Shown here: one piece after another, positions 41,833 to 50,384 of the stretch
Numbering within the stretch: position 1 is the stretch's first letter
How the letters are laid out: each line of letters opens with the position of its first letter
From: Halorussus ruber
Lineage (GTDB): Archaea; Halobacteriota; Halobacteria; Halobacteriales; Haladaptataceae
Length of the DNA: 64,000 bases
Direction of reading: 5' to 3'
Assembly (NCBI RefSeq): GCF_004765785.1
Contig: NZ_SBIT01000006.1
Coordinates: forward strand, 326,211-390,210
Notes under the pieces: model-generated
What the model saw: only the letters and a program-made list of their open reading frames with translations
Database searches by the model: none
What the model was told of the DNA's origin: nothing
Translations under genes and position numbers: made by a program

Positions 41833-42435
41833 CTACGGGTCGGTACACTTGTAGTACGAGCAACACGACGCCCGCGTCGCCACGCGGTCGCCGTCGTACG
41901 TCACCGTACTCGACGCGTAGCACGACCCGTCACCGGTCGTGCAGGTGTACTGAGTGCAGTGGTCCGTCTGCGTGGTCGCGTCCTCGCCGAGGACGCCGAC
42001 TTCGGGGTTGAAGACGGTCACGGACTCGCCGTCGTCGAGGAGCGCGTACGACTCGCCGGTTTCGGGTTCGACTGAAACCGTGAGCATCCCGTCGGTAACT
42101 TCCGTCACGACGACGAGTCTGGCGGGGTTGGCTCCACTCTCCACGAACGCAGCACCAGATTCGCCGCGGAGCGGCGCTTGCGGCGACGCCGCACGGTCGG
42201 TCGCCAACTCCGTGATGGTGCCAGCGTCGAGGACGCCCTCGTTGGCGAGGAGCGTTAGCAGGTCGCTACCGTGAGTCCCGAGTAATCGCTCGGCCTCTCC
42301 TCGTTCGGCGGGGCGGCCCAGTTCGTCCGCGTCGCTTGCTGTAGCACTTCCCGCGGCGAGTCCGGTCGCCACACTCGCGGCGGCAGTTTTCTTCAGGAGC
42401 GAACGCCGGTCGATGGTTGTGTTATCACGTGTCAT
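41833..42435 (-). CDS. Tat-exported protein with C-terminal six-cysteine region
   Basis: This 200-residue protein has a Tat signal (TIDRRSLLKKTAAASVATGL) and an acidic middle (about residues 35-155) with a beta-rich stretch (RLVVVTEVTDGMLTVSVEPE). The last 43 residues, DHCTQYTCTTGDGSC and ending SCCSYYKCTDP, contain six cysteines, unusual for halophiles. Disulphide-bonded export is likely. It is not clearly related to the halocin C8-like precursor in this window, but the exported layout with a Cys-rich C-terminus is similar. It lies between thiC and a pyrophosphohydrolase and shows no operon partner. No family recognised. Confidence 0.7.
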   Translation of the reverse strand: MTRDNTTIDRRSLLKKTAAASVATGLAAGSATASDADELGRPAERGEAERLLGTHGSDLLTLLANEGVLDAGTITELATDRAASPQAPLRGESGAAFVESGANPARLVVVTEVTDGMLTVSVEPETGESYALLDDGESVTVFNPEVGVLGEDATTQTDHCTQYTCTTGDGSCYASSTVTYDGDRVATRASCCSYYKCTDP

Positions 42436-42523
42436 GGGACGGCACACGACTGTTTCTAGTTAAGGAACTAATATTTCTAGTCTAGCTATTTGAATCAACG
42501 GCCCCGGGATGCGTTTCGATGGC

Positions 42524-42832
42524 TCACTCCACGCGCTCTAGAACGATTCCCTCCGCGAACCCGCCGCGCTCGTCGGCCTTCTCCTCGCGGAGCGTTTCGA
42601 GTTCCGCGCCATCGAGGTCCTCGGCCTCCCGAATCGCGGCGAGGACTTCCAGCACGTCGGCGAGTTCCTCGGGGTCGCCCGCGTCGCGGAACTCCGCGGC
42701 CTCCTCGCAGAGTTTTTCGCGGAGCCGTCGGCGGTACTCCTCGCCGTCTGCGACGTGGGTTTCGGGCGTCTCGCCGCTCTCGCGGATACTCTCGGGAATC
42801 CCGTCGCGGACGAGTTTGTCGTACTCGGTCAC
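42524..42832 (-). CDS. MazG-like nucleoside triphosphate pyrophosphohydrolase
   Basis: This 102-residue protein begins MTEYDKLVRDGIPESIRESG and contains the all-alpha NTP pyrophosphatase metal motif in EKLCEEAAEFRDAGDPEELA with DVLEVLAAI (ExxE...ExxD arrangement). Family members (phosphoribosyl-ATP pyrophosphohydrolase-like, house-cleaning) remove unusual nucleotides. The short length and KLVRDGIP opening match the common archaeal/bacterial group. Start at 42832 is the only good one. Downstream of the small HTH gene with a 55-base gap. Confidence 0.83.
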   Translation of the reverse strand: MTEYDKLVRDGIPESIRESGETPETHVADGEEYRRRLREKLCEEAAEFRDAGDPEELADVLEVLAAIREAEDLDGAELETLREEKADERGGFAEGIVLERVE

Positions 42833-42887
42833 GGGGCCATCGACTCACGGCGAGAAGGAAGTTGTTTCGAACTGAGAGGACGCAGGT

Positions 42888-43169
42888 TCAGACCGCCTCG
42901 GCGCTCTCGACCGCGGCCTCGCCAGCACCCAGACACTCCTCCACCGAGTCGCTGAGGATGTAGAGTTGCTTGCGAGCGTCGGGGATGTAGACGCGCTCCT
43001 CGATGACGTCCTGTTCTTTGAGTCGCTTGATGGAACTCCGGACGGTTCGGGGCGAGAGTCGCGTCCGGTCGCTGATTTGCTGCTGTGTCAGGGCGTCGTC
43101 GCTGTATTCGAGGACCTTCACTACCAGTTTCGCGCTCGGTGGCGCGTCGTCGTCGAGACAGTCAGACAT
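42888..43169 (-). CDS. MarR/TrmB-type winged-helix regulator (93 aa)
   Basis: This 93-residue protein is a single winged-helix domain: KLVVKVLEYSDDALTQQQIS, then RTRLSPRTVRSSIKRLKEQD and VIEERVYIPDARKQLYIL in the wing. It lacks any ligand domain. Such small HTH proteins regulate single operons in haloarchaea. Upstream, the region before 43320 carries the creatininase promoter in the other orientation, so that gene is a candidate target, as is its own. Confidence 0.8.
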   Translation of the reverse strand: MSDCLDDDAPPSAKLVVKVLEYSDDALTQQQISDRTRLSPRTVRSSIKRLKEQDVIEERVYIPDARKQLYILSDSVEECLGAGEAAVESAEAV

Positions 43170-43319
43170 CGTGTTCCAAGCGTAGAGCGCGACCGAATTA
43201 TACGTTTGCTAACGCCGGTGAAACGTGGTTACGTCGAGGTAACCTCCTCGTGAGGAGTGATAGCTTTTGACGCACTTTCGCGGGGAAGAACTTTACTCGC
43301 TCGCCGCCCGCCTACCGGT

Positions 43320-44117
43320 ATGTACCTCGCCGACCAGACGTGGCCGGACCTCGCGGACTACGTCGCCGAGGAGTCGCTGGCAGTCGTTCCTCTCGGCTCG
43401 ACCGAACAGCACGGACCGCACCTCCCGCTCTCGACCGACCACACGATTGCGGAGGGGTTGGCCCGCGAGGCCGCCGACCGGACGGGCTACCTCTGCACGC
43501 CGACCGTGAACGTGGGCGTCAGCGTCCACCACAAGCAGTTCCACGGAACGATGTGGGCCGACCCGCCGGAGTTCCGCGACTACGTCGAGAGCTTCGCCCG
43601 CAACCTCTCGTACCACGGCATCGACCGCATCGTCTTCGTCAACGCTCACGGCGGCAACCAGACCCACCTCCGCGAAGTCGGTCGTCGCCTGCGCGAGGAC
43701 GAAGTCGCCTACGCCGTCGAGTGGATGTGGGACGAGTCGATTCCGGACCTCGTGGACGACCTCTTCGAGACCAACGGTCCCCACGGCGGGCCGAAGGAGA
43801 CCGCGATGATGATGCACCTCGACCCCGAGAACGTCAAGCCCGACAAACTGGAGGAGGCCCGCGACGGCGGCCTCGTGGACTGGGCCAACAGCGACGAGGC
43901 GTATATTCACGGCGCGCGCAACTTCTACGACTCCATCGACAACACCGAGAACGGCGTCCTCGGCGACCAGACCGACGCCACCCCGGAGAAGGGGAAACAG
44001 TTGTTCGACGCCGCCAGCGAGCAGTTGGCGATGCTGCTGGAATGGCTGGACGACCGGCGATTCGAGGACCTGCTGGCGAAGCCGCACGTGGACCCCCAAC
44101 CCGGCAGTCGGCGGTAA
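43320..44117 (+). CDS. Creatininase family protein
   Basis: This 265-residue metal-dependent amidohydrolase belongs to PF02633 (creatininase; in archaea also the formamide hydrolase of riboflavin/F420 synthesis). The motif AVVPLGSTEQHGPHLPLSTD carries ligands Glu29, His31 and Asp40, FVNAHGGNQTH follows near residue 104, and GGPKETAMMMHLDP supplies a further acidic ligand. I start at 43320 (MYLADQTWPDLADYVAEES) since upstream sequence has no coding bias. ArfB-like activity is one option; exact substrate unknown. Confidence 0.87.
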   Translation: MYLADQTWPDLADYVAEESLAVVPLGSTEQHGPHLPLSTDHTIAEGLAREAADRTGYLCTPTVNVGVSVHHKQFHGTMWADPPEFRDYVESFARNLSYHGIDRIVFVNAHGGNQTHLREVGRRLREDEVAYAVEWMWDESIPDLVDDLFETNGPHGGPKETAMMMHLDPENVKPDKLEEARDGGLVDWANSDEAYIHGARNFYDSIDNTENGVLGDQTDATPEKGKQLFDAASEQLAMLLEWLDDRRFEDLLAKPHVDPQPGSRR

Positions 44118-44119
44118 TA

Positions 44120-45154
44120 TTATTCCAACGATTCTAGTATCGCTTTCGCTTGATTAGCTTCTTCTCGAATTCCTTTTGATAGCTTGTCTGCATTGCTGAC
44201 ATTAAAGTCCGAAAGTGTTTCTTCAATTTTATCAACATTTGTGTTTGAGATTTGTATCGTGTCTCCTATCTCGTTTTGGATTTTCGTCTGATTCCGGATT
44301 ATTTCTTCTAGTTGTTTTTCGGAAGCATACGGTATAGACAGGAGGACTATATTTTTCCTCAATTCATCTTTTAAAGAGAATCGGTCAGTTTCATCAAGAA
44401 GATGAGCAAGATCCTTTGTTTTGATTACAGGATCTTCTTCGAATATATTGTTGATTATCTCTGAACCAAAGCCGTCCGTGTCTTCACGAGACTCGTCTCT
44501 TCCAAATACTTCACTTAGACTTACAAGAGACAAAAGCTCTAGCCTGTAATTTAGATCTTTTCTACCACCTAATATCTCGCTCTCAAACCAACTTTCTAAC
44601 TCCGATTTAGATTCAATATCTTGGTCAATACTTCTTGGTGGAATCACCCTAGTAGCACCTTGGAGGGATTGAGACCCAAGTTTGTCAAGATTATCATGAA
44701 TGAACTCAGCATCCTTCTCAGAGTTGTGCTTTGGAGAATTGAAATGTGTGAGTACTAAAAGTGGAGCTTTGAGCGATTCACCATACTCTTCAACAATATA
44801 GGCAGGATCAATCCCTTTTCGTTCGAGAAACCGCTTTAAGTTACTAAATCGTTGGCTCTTTTGTTGCTTCTCTAACTGCACCTCTTTATTTTTCTTTTTA
44901 ACCTGTTTCAAGTCTTCCTCAAGGTTTTCTTTCTCTCCGAGAATTTCAGCCAGAATCCTTTCATATGTTGCGACACGTTCTTCTTTTCTTGTTAATTGCT
45001 TTCTTTCTTTTTCACCACCTGCAAGCGATACCACACCTACAAAAAAGGATAATAATGAGAGGAGAACGGGCATATCTAAAAGAAAGCTTATAATACCAGA
45101 CAAGGTCATCAAAAAGAACCCTGCGTAAAATAATATATTCTTTTTATTGAACAT
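44120..45154 (-). CDS. AT-rich orphan gene: two-helix membrane protein with coiled coil
   Basis: This 344-residue protein is read from DNA that is far more AT-rich than its surroundings, with A/T-ending codons (Ile ATT/ATA, Lys AAA, Asn AAT). After MFNKKNILFYAGFFLMTLSG it has two membrane helices (to about residue 45), then a Lys/Glu-rich coiled coil (ENLEEDLKQVKKKNKEVQLE) and a soluble domain ending QAKAILESLE. No family recognised. It ends two bases after the creatininase stop on the other strand. Composition and the lack of neighbours in the same operon suggest horizontal gain. Confidence 0.75.
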   Translation of the reverse strand: MFNKKNILFYAGFFLMTLSGIISFLLDMPVLLSLLSFFVGVVSLAGGEKERKQLTRKEERVATYERILAEILGEKENLEEDLKQVKKKNKEVQLEKQQKSQRFSNLKRFLERKGIDPAYIVEEYGESLKAPLLVLTHFNSPKHNSEKDAEFIHDNLDKLGSQSLQGATRVIPPRSIDQDIESKSELESWFESEILGGRKDLNYRLELLSLVSLSEVFGRDESREDTDGFGSEIINNIFEEDPVIKTKDLAHLLDETDRFSLKDELRKNIVLLSIPYASEKQLEEIIRNQTKIQNEIGDTIQISNTNVDKIEETLSDFNVSNADKLSKGIREEANQAKAILESLE

Positions 45155-45273
45155 GATTGGCTTTTCATATTTATTCCCTATATATTTTTCTAAATTCAAT
45201 GAGTCATAACCGCGCCTCAACTTTAGCAGGTTTGGCCACAGCCCATAACCGCCTCAGAACCCAATTCCCGAAC

Positions 45274-45690
45274 ATGGCGGACGACCCGTACACCGACGAC
45301 GAGTACGACGACACGTACAAGGAGGTCCACGGGGACGAACCCGCGCGCGACCAGTACGCCGGGGAGGAGGCCACCGACGACACCTTCTTCCCGTCGGGCG
45401 TCGGCAGTTCGCTCTACCCCTCCGGGTGGGGCATCTGGCCAGCGGGCGACGCCGTGGACGCGACCGCCGAGGAGGACCGCGGCGAGGCCGAAACTGCCGG
45501 GAAGTACGACACCGCGAGTGGGACGGGGACTGACGACTCTGAGGATAGTTGGTGGGACGTGGGCCTCATCGGCACGCTCCTCGTGGTCGGTGTCGCGCTG
45601 TTCCTCTTCCCCGAGCCAGCGACCTCGGCCCTCGGCATCGGTCTCATCACGCTCGGCGTCATCGCGTGGGTCGTGGACTGGTTGGCGTAA
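45274..45690 (+). CDS. Hypothetical acidic membrane protein (138 aa)
   Basis: This 138-residue protein starts MADDPYTDDEYDDTYKEVHG, has a long acidic cytoplasmic part with FPSGVGSSLYPSGWGIWPAG and ends with two membrane helices (IGTLLVVGVALFLFPE and LGIGLITLGVIAWVV). Codon use is typical for this genome. No family recognised. Two similar strings with CATAACCGC (45205-45213 and 45243-45251) lie in its 5' region. Confidence 0.65.
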   Translation: MADDPYTDDEYDDTYKEVHGDEPARDQYAGEEATDDTFFPSGVGSSLYPSGWGIWPAGDAVDATAEEDRGEAETAGKYDTASGTGTDDSEDSWWDVGLIGTLLVVGVALFLFPEPATSALGIGLITLGVIAWVVDWLA

Positions 45691-45762
45691 GCCGGTCAGC
45701 CGGGCGACCGGCGGGGAGCGATTCGTCGGAACCTACAACCGCCCGGCGGACGACGGTCGGGC

Positions 45763-46545
45763 ATGGCGAACCTGAATCCAGACTTTTCGGACTCGACGGT
45801 CGTCGTCACCGGCGCGAGCGCCGGTATCGGTCGAGCAGTCGCGCTGGCGTTCGGAGCGGCGGGCGCGACCGTCGTCAACGCCGACGTGCGCGAGGAGCCG
45901 AAAGCCGAGGGCGAGGCCGCGCCGACCCACGAGAGAATCCGCAATTCGGGCGGCGAGGCCGAGTACGTCGAGACCGACGTGTCCGACCCCGACCAGATTC
46001 GCGCCGTAATCGAGGCCGCCCGCGAACTCGGCGGCGTGGACGTGATGGTGAACAACGCCGGAGTCTACACCAAGCGGCGCTTCCGAGACGTGACGCCCGA
46101 GGAGTTCGAGGAGGTGCAGGCGGTCAACGCCCGCGGCACGTTCTTCGGCACGCAAATCGCCGCCAACGACATGCTAGACCGGGGCGAACCGGGCGTCGTG
46201 GTCAACACCTCCTCGGACACGCAGGGCCGGGCGGCGTGGGACCACAGCCACTACGCCGCGACCAAGGGCGCGATTCGAATGATAACCCGGAGCGCGGCGC
46301 TCGAACTCGCACAGGACGGGGTTCGGGTCAACGCCGTCGCGCCCGGCCCGGTCGCCACCGAGATTCGGGAGGGCTGGTCCGAAGAGGCCGAGGAGATGGA
46401 ACCCGAGGGCGAGACGCCGGACCTGCCGCTTCGGGCCGCCGACCCCGAGGAGTTGGCGGGCGCGTACCTCTTTCTGGCGAGCGACGAGGCCTCCTACGTG
46501 ACCGGCGAGACCGTCTGGGTGGACGGCGGCGGGCACGTCTGCTGA
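45763..46545 (+). CDS. SDR family oxidoreductase
   Basis: This 260-residue classical short-chain dehydrogenase has the cofactor motif TGASAGIG at residues 16-23, MVNNAGVYTKRRF, the catalytic Ser in NTSSDTQG and Tyr-x3-Lys in HSHYAATKGA, and the C-terminal VTGETVWVDGGG. It resembles 3-oxoacyl-ACP reductases and glucose/ribitol dehydrogenases; the substrate is not fixed by sequence. The last codon and the stop lie inside a strong inverted repeat that probably ends transcription. Confidence 0.88.
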   Translation: MANLNPDFSDSTVVVTGASAGIGRAVALAFGAAGATVVNADVREEPKAEGEAAPTHERIRNSGGEAEYVETDVSDPDQIRAVIEAARELGGVDVMVNNAGVYTKRRFRDVTPEEFEEVQAVNARGTFFGTQIAANDMLDRGEPGVVVNTSSDTQGRAAWDHSHYAATKGAIRMITRSAALELAQDGVRVNAVAPGPVATEIREGWSEEAEEMEPEGETPDLPLRAADPEELAGAYLFLASDEASYVTGETVWVDGGGHVC

Positions 46546-46577
46546 CCGCCTCGGCGGAACCGCCGAGGCGGTCAGCA
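46540..46577 (+). terminator. Perfect 18-bp inverted repeat overlapping the SDR stop codon
   Basis: Arms at 46540-46557 and 46560-46577 are exact reverse complements, separated by AA. The TGA stop at 46543-46545 is inside the left arm. A T-containing run (CTGTCTTTCAATTTC) follows at about 46582-46596, so the element resembles a hairpin terminator for the SDR gene. It is also 77 bases from the 3' end of the O-methyltransferase gene on the other strand. Confidence 0.6.
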
Positions 46578-46653
46578 GGAACTGTCTTTCAATTTCTAAG
46601 CAATAATTTGCGATGTGAAACAATGAATTAGATACTTCTAACTGCGTATCCCT

Positions 46654-47316
46654 TCACTTCCGGAAGCTCACCGCGATGCCCTGTCCGAGCGGAATCGCCG
46701 ATGTCTCGAAGTCCGGGTCGTCGCGGACCGCCACGAGGTAGTCGGCGATGCCGCGGGTGTCCTCGTCCACGACGTCGGCTTTGCCGCCCTCCAGAATCTC
46801 CAGAATCGTCTCGAAGTCCTGCGCGCTGCTCTGCATCGCGTTGTCGGCGACGACGACGCCGCCATCTGCGACTTTCTCGCGCACCGCGTCGAAGGCGTCG
46901 GGGTAACCCGACTTATGGCAGTCCACCAGCACCACGTCGAAGGGGCCGTCGTGGCGTTGGACGGTTTCGAGGGCGTCGCCCTCCTCGAAGACCGCTCGGT
47001 CGGCGTATCCGCCCTCGGCCAGATACTCGCGGGCCTCGTCGAGTTCGTCGCCGTCGTACTCGGTCAACACGATTTCGCCCTCCTCGGGCAGCGCCTCGGC
47101 GAACCAGTAGGCCGAGTAACCGAACCCGGACCCGAACTCGAAGATTCGCTCGGCATCGACCATCCGGGCCGCGAGTCGCAGGAAGGCTCCGACTTCCGGC
47201 CCGACCGTGGGGAAGCCGATGTCCTCGCCGTGGGCTTCCATCTCCGCCAAGGTGTCGTCGCGGTCGGGAACCATCGCGCGGACGAATCGCTGGGTCTCCT
47301 CGGGCAGTAGCTCCAT
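46654..47316 (-). CDS. O-methyltransferase family protein
   Basis: This 220-residue SAM-dependent methyltransferase of family 3 (PF01596) begins MELLPEETQRFVRAMVPDRD. The SAM-binding FEFGSGFGYSAYWFAEALPE is motif I, EIVLTEYDGDELDEAREYL motif II, and DVVLVDCHKSGYPDAFDAV with VVVADNAMQSSA completes the active site that binds a divalent metal in the catechol O-methyltransferase group. Its substrate is probably a phenolic or hydroxylated small molecule. It is upstream of the DUF7282-like gene in reverse order but with its own start. Confidence 0.87.
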   Translation of the reverse strand: MELLPEETQRFVRAMVPDRDDTLAEMEAHGEDIGFPTVGPEVGAFLRLAARMVDAERIFEFGSGFGYSAYWFAEALPEEGEIVLTEYDGDELDEAREYLAEGGYADRAVFEEGDALETVQRHDGPFDVVLVDCHKSGYPDAFDAVREKVADGGVVVADNAMQSSAQDFETILEILEGGKADVVDEDTRGIADYLVAVRDDPDFETSAIPLGQGIAVSFRK

Positions 47317-47352
47317 GGAGTCGGATTCGCGCGCGAGAAAAGTTAATACTGG

Positions 47353-47934
47353 TTACTCGGTCGGTGCGACTCTGCTCGCCGTGGTGGTACTCCGGCGCGA
47401 CTCGTTGCCGACCGTCACGAACGCGACCGAACTGACCGGCAGGCCGTTGGCCTGCAAGTACGGTCGGTCGGTGGCGTTCTCCGCACCGGCCTGCTGGGCC
47501 TGCGTGGCGTTGAAGTCGAACGTCTGGTTGTCGTTGGTGTCGAGGTGCGGGGCCGCGATGACGACCTGCGAGCGACTCAGCGGGGTCGTGAGGTTCACGG
47601 TGAGGTTCTCGTGGGTCCCGGGTTCGAGGTACGAGGTGTTGCCGAGGACGGTCCCGTTCTGGGCGAAGACGACGACGTAGCCGCCCGCCGAGAGGTTGGC
47701 CTCGCTGACGACGAGCGACGAGTTTTCGACCGACTGGTCGTCGAAGGTGACGTTCGCCGACTCGTTAGCCGTCTCGTTGCTCTGCGTCGTCGTGGTCTCC
47801 TGCGCGAGCGGTGCGGGCGAGGTCGCCGCGCTCGCGCTACTTCCGGCGGGTGCCGCGCCGACCGCTCCTGACAGGCCGGTCGTGACCAGCAGTACCGCGA
47901 AAACGAGCGCTCCGAACGTCGCGTTTCGTGTCAT
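47353..47934 (-). CDS. DUF7282-like exported protein
   Basis: This 193-residue protein begins with a signal peptide (FGALVFAVLLVTTGLSGAVG), followed by a Thr/Ser/Asn-rich glycosylatable stretch (TTTTQSNETANES) and a globular domain with VTFDDQSVENSSLVVSEANL and GGYVVVFAQNGTVLGNTS, the pattern of haloarchaeal DUF7282 domains found in surface proteins. It lacks a PGF-CTERM tail, so it is probably secreted or bound by another protein. Function unknown. Confidence 0.72.
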   Translation of the reverse strand: MTRNATFGALVFAVLLVTTGLSGAVGAAPAGSSASAATSPAPLAQETTTTQSNETANESANVTFDDQSVENSSLVVSEANLSAGGYVVVFAQNGTVLGNTSYLEPGTHENLTVNLTTPLSRSQVVIAAPHLDTNDNQTFDFNATQAQQAGAENATDRPYLQANGLPVSSVAFVTVGNESRRSTTTASRVAPTE

Positions 47935-48171
47935 TCTCCGGGCAGATACTCGGCGTCCCGACGAATAAACGAAAGCGACCGTTTCGCCGCGTTTTCGCTC
48001 GTAACGCTCGGATACGTAGATTACGGCCGTTCGAGCGGTCAGTTAAGTTGGACTTACGAGTGTGATCCGAACTGGACGGACGACGAGAACCTGACGAACG
48101 ACGCGAGCGGCGGTCCGAGGTCAGCCGACGGAACCGCCACGTATATTCCGTCTTCCGGACACTTCTGAGCT

Positions 48172-48693
48172 ATGGTCTCCGTCGAAGTCGCCGAAACCGT
48201 CCACGCGGAGGGTATCTGCCGGGTCTGTACCGCCGGATGGCGTGACGCTTACGCCGATGTACTCCCGTCCAGATACGTCGAGGCCAACATTCGTACGTTC
48301 TATCGTCCGGAACGCATCGCCGAACAGGTCAGGAGTGACGTAGACGATACGTGGTTGGTCGCACTTGAGGACAGTGATTCGAGCACTGACGAGAGAGTCG
48401 TCGGTGCAATCTGCGACGTCCGGTCTGAGACCGATATCGGTGAGGTCTCGGGTCTCTACGTCTCCCCCGAACGACGGGGCGACGGAGTCGGTTCTCGGCT
48501 CCTTTCGGCCCTCACCGAGCGCCAGAGCGAGTCTGGCGTCACCGAACAGCACACGTTCGTCTTCGCCGACCACGAGGACGCGCTCGGGTTCTACCGTTCG
48601 AAGGGATTCGACGCCGACGAGCGATTTCCGGCCGCGACAGTCGACGGGGTGAATCCCGACTGCGAGTCGGTACGGCTCACGCGGTCGATCTAA
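48172..48693 (+). CDS. GNAT family N-acetyltransferase
   Basis: This 173-residue acetyltransferase has the acetyl-CoA-binding motif A in GLYVSPERRGDGVGSRLL (Q/RxxGxG/A form RRGDGVG) and motif B in FYRSKGFDADE, with RVCTAGWRDAYADVLPSRYV at the N-terminus matching GNAT proteins acting on small amines or protein N-termini. The ATG at 48172 is the only good start. Its 3' end overlaps the convergent carbamoylase-like gene by four bases. Substrate unknown. Confidence 0.85.
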   Translation: MVSVEVAETVHAEGICRVCTAGWRDAYADVLPSRYVEANIRTFYRPERIAEQVRSDVDDTWLVALEDSDSSTDERVVGAICDVRSETDIGEVSGLYVSPERRGDGVGSRLLSALTERQSESGVTEQHTFVFADHEDALGFYRSKGFDADERFPAATVDGVNPDCESVRLTRSI

Positions 48694-49940
48694 GCACCGC
48701 CGAGGTCGGCCAGCGCACCGGCCAGCACCCTCGTCGCGGTCGCGCAGTCGTCCCAGTCGGTCCACTCCTTCGGGTTGTGCGAAATTCCGTCGCGGGAGGG
48801 CGCGAACAGGAGTCCGGCGTCGGTCTTCTCGGCGACGTGCATCGTGTCGTGGGCCGCGCCTGAGTGGAGGTCCATCGTCTCGATTCCGGCCCGTTCGCCA
48901 GCGTCGTGGGCTGATTGGCGCACCCGGTCGCTCATCGGCGTCGGTTCGAGGTCGAAGGGCCGGGCAAACTCCGTCTCGACCCCACGCTCGCCTTCGAGAC
49001 GGTCGAGACTCTCTCTGGCGCGCGAGACGACGGTCTCCATCGAGTCGTACTCCACGTCCCGAACATCGACGCCCATCTCGACCGCGCCGGGGACGACGTT
49101 GGTCGCGTTCGGTCGCACGTCGAAGCTCCCCACGGTCCCGACCGCGGTGTCGCTGGATTCCGCGACGACCTCGTTCGCGGCCCGCTCCACGTCGAGGACG
49201 AACTCGCTGGCCGCGGCGAGCGCGTCGGTCCGGTCGTCCATCGGGGTCGCTCCGGCGTGGTTGGCCTCGCCGCGGACGGTAGCCTCGCAGTGGGTGATGC
49301 CGGTAATCGCGGTCACGACGCCGACCGGGACGTCGGCGCTTTCGAGGCGCTCGCTCTGCTCGACGTGGAGTTCGAGCCAGCCGTCCCACTCGCCCGCGTC
49401 GAGGAGTCCCTCGCCCCGGAAGCCCATCGCTTCGAGTGCCTCGCCGAGCGTCGTGCCATCGTCGGCTTCGAGCGCGAGTGCCTCCTCGACGGTGCGCTCG
49501 CCGACCGCGACCGAGGAGCCGAGCAGCCCCGAGGCGAACCGCTGGCCTTCCTCCTCGGTGAACGAGACGACTTCGACCGGGCGCGTCGGCTCGACCCCGG
49601 CGTCCTGCATCGCCCGGACGGCTTCGAGCGCCGCGTAGACCCCGAGCGGACCGTCGAAGATGCCGCCCTCCGGCACCGAGTCGAGGTGGCTCCCGGCCGC
49701 GACTGGGGCGGCCTCCGGGTCCGCGCTCTCGGGAGTCCACCGGCCCGCGACGTTACCCACGGCGTCGATTCGCACGTCGAGACCGGCGTCTTCGAGTCGC
49801 TCCACCAGGTGCTCGCGCGCCTCGCGGTTGGCCTCGGTTCCGGTCAGGACCGTCCGGCCCCGGCCCGAATCTGTCTCGATTCGCCCGAACTCGGCGTTCT
49901 CCTCGATGTCCTCGCGGAGTCGCTCGCGGTCTACGTCCAT
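48690..49940 (-). CDS. M20-type Zn-dependent hydrolase (hydantoinase/carbamoylase family)
   Basis: This 416-residue enzyme belongs to the amidase/hydantoinase-carbamoylase group of M20 metallopeptidases. The metal ligands sit in GSHLDSVPEGGIFDGPLGVY (His and bridging Asp), VSFTEEEGQRF (Glu) and LELHVEQS (His). GTVGSFDVRPNATNVVPGAV is the dimerisation-domain signature, and SGAAHDTMHV supplies the last ligand. Members hydrolyse N-carbamoyl amino acids, allantoate or ureidoglycolate. The start at 49940 (MDVDRERL) is preferred to 49955. No purine-degradation genes adjoin, so the substrate stays open. Confidence 0.87.
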   Translation of the reverse strand: MDVDRERLREDIEENAEFGRIETDSGRGRTVLTGTEANREAREHLVERLEDAGLDVRIDAVGNVAGRWTPESADPEAAPVAAGSHLDSVPEGGIFDGPLGVYAALEAVRAMQDAGVEPTRPVEVVSFTEEEGQRFASGLLGSSVAVGERTVEEALALEADDGTTLGEALEAMGFRGEGLLDAGEWDGWLELHVEQSERLESADVPVGVVTAITGITHCEATVRGEANHAGATPMDDRTDALAAASEFVLDVERAANEVVAESSDTAVGTVGSFDVRPNATNVVPGAVEMGVDVRDVEYDSMETVVSRARESLDRLEGERGVETEFARPFDLEPTPMSDRVRQSAHDAGERAGIETMDLHSGAAHDTMHVAEKTDAGLLFAPSRDGISHNPKEWTDWDDCATATRVLAGALADLGGA

Positions 49941-50384
49941 GCCGGTGACTCGCACGCCGGGCTAATGAGTGGTGGGTTAGCGGTAGAGAGGGTGTCAGGT
50001 TCCGCGAGACGTAACTTCGTCCGAAGCGTGAAGACGATTTCACTTCCCGGCGCGTGCTGGCGCGGTCTCTCGTGACCGCGCCAAACCGCGCGAGGGACGA
50101 GTGGCGTGGTTCGAAAATCGGAGATTTTCGTCATCCCAGAAATCTCCGATTTCTGGAGACAACGTAGTGAGCAACGCAGGCGGTTGGGGAGGTTCGAGGT
50201 TTGCGGTTGCGGTGCGGGGCTGTCGCGGTGACGCCGAGGCTTCGGGAGTAGCTAGCTTCAACCGGGCTTTCGCCTTCCAGCTACCGACTCTAACAATCAA
50301 ATCTGTAACCATAACAAAGCAAGAGACCAGTCCAGCGCGTAGTCGGCAACAACGCACTTCCCCGCGGCCGCCGTCCCCTGAAAC
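49941..50384. other. Intergenic region with hairpin cluster
   Basis: These 444 bases upstream of two genes hold no gene with coding bias. The part 50059-50156 is a cluster of three perfect hairpins described separately. The rest includes GC-rich and AT-richer segments without a clear TATA-like box for the proteasome-like gene. Confidence 0.5.
50059..50156. repeat. Triple-hairpin element A
   Basis: Three perfect inverted repeats follow one another: arms 50059-50067/50074-50082 (GGCGCGGTC), 50112-50119/50123-50130 (CGAAAATC, loop GGA) and 50136-50144/50148-50156 (CCAGAAATC, loop TCC). The last two are joined by TCATC. A similar set lies at 57577-57675 with the related core CGAAAACCTCCGATTTTCG. 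They look like one dispersed palindromic element family. Confidence 0.65.
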
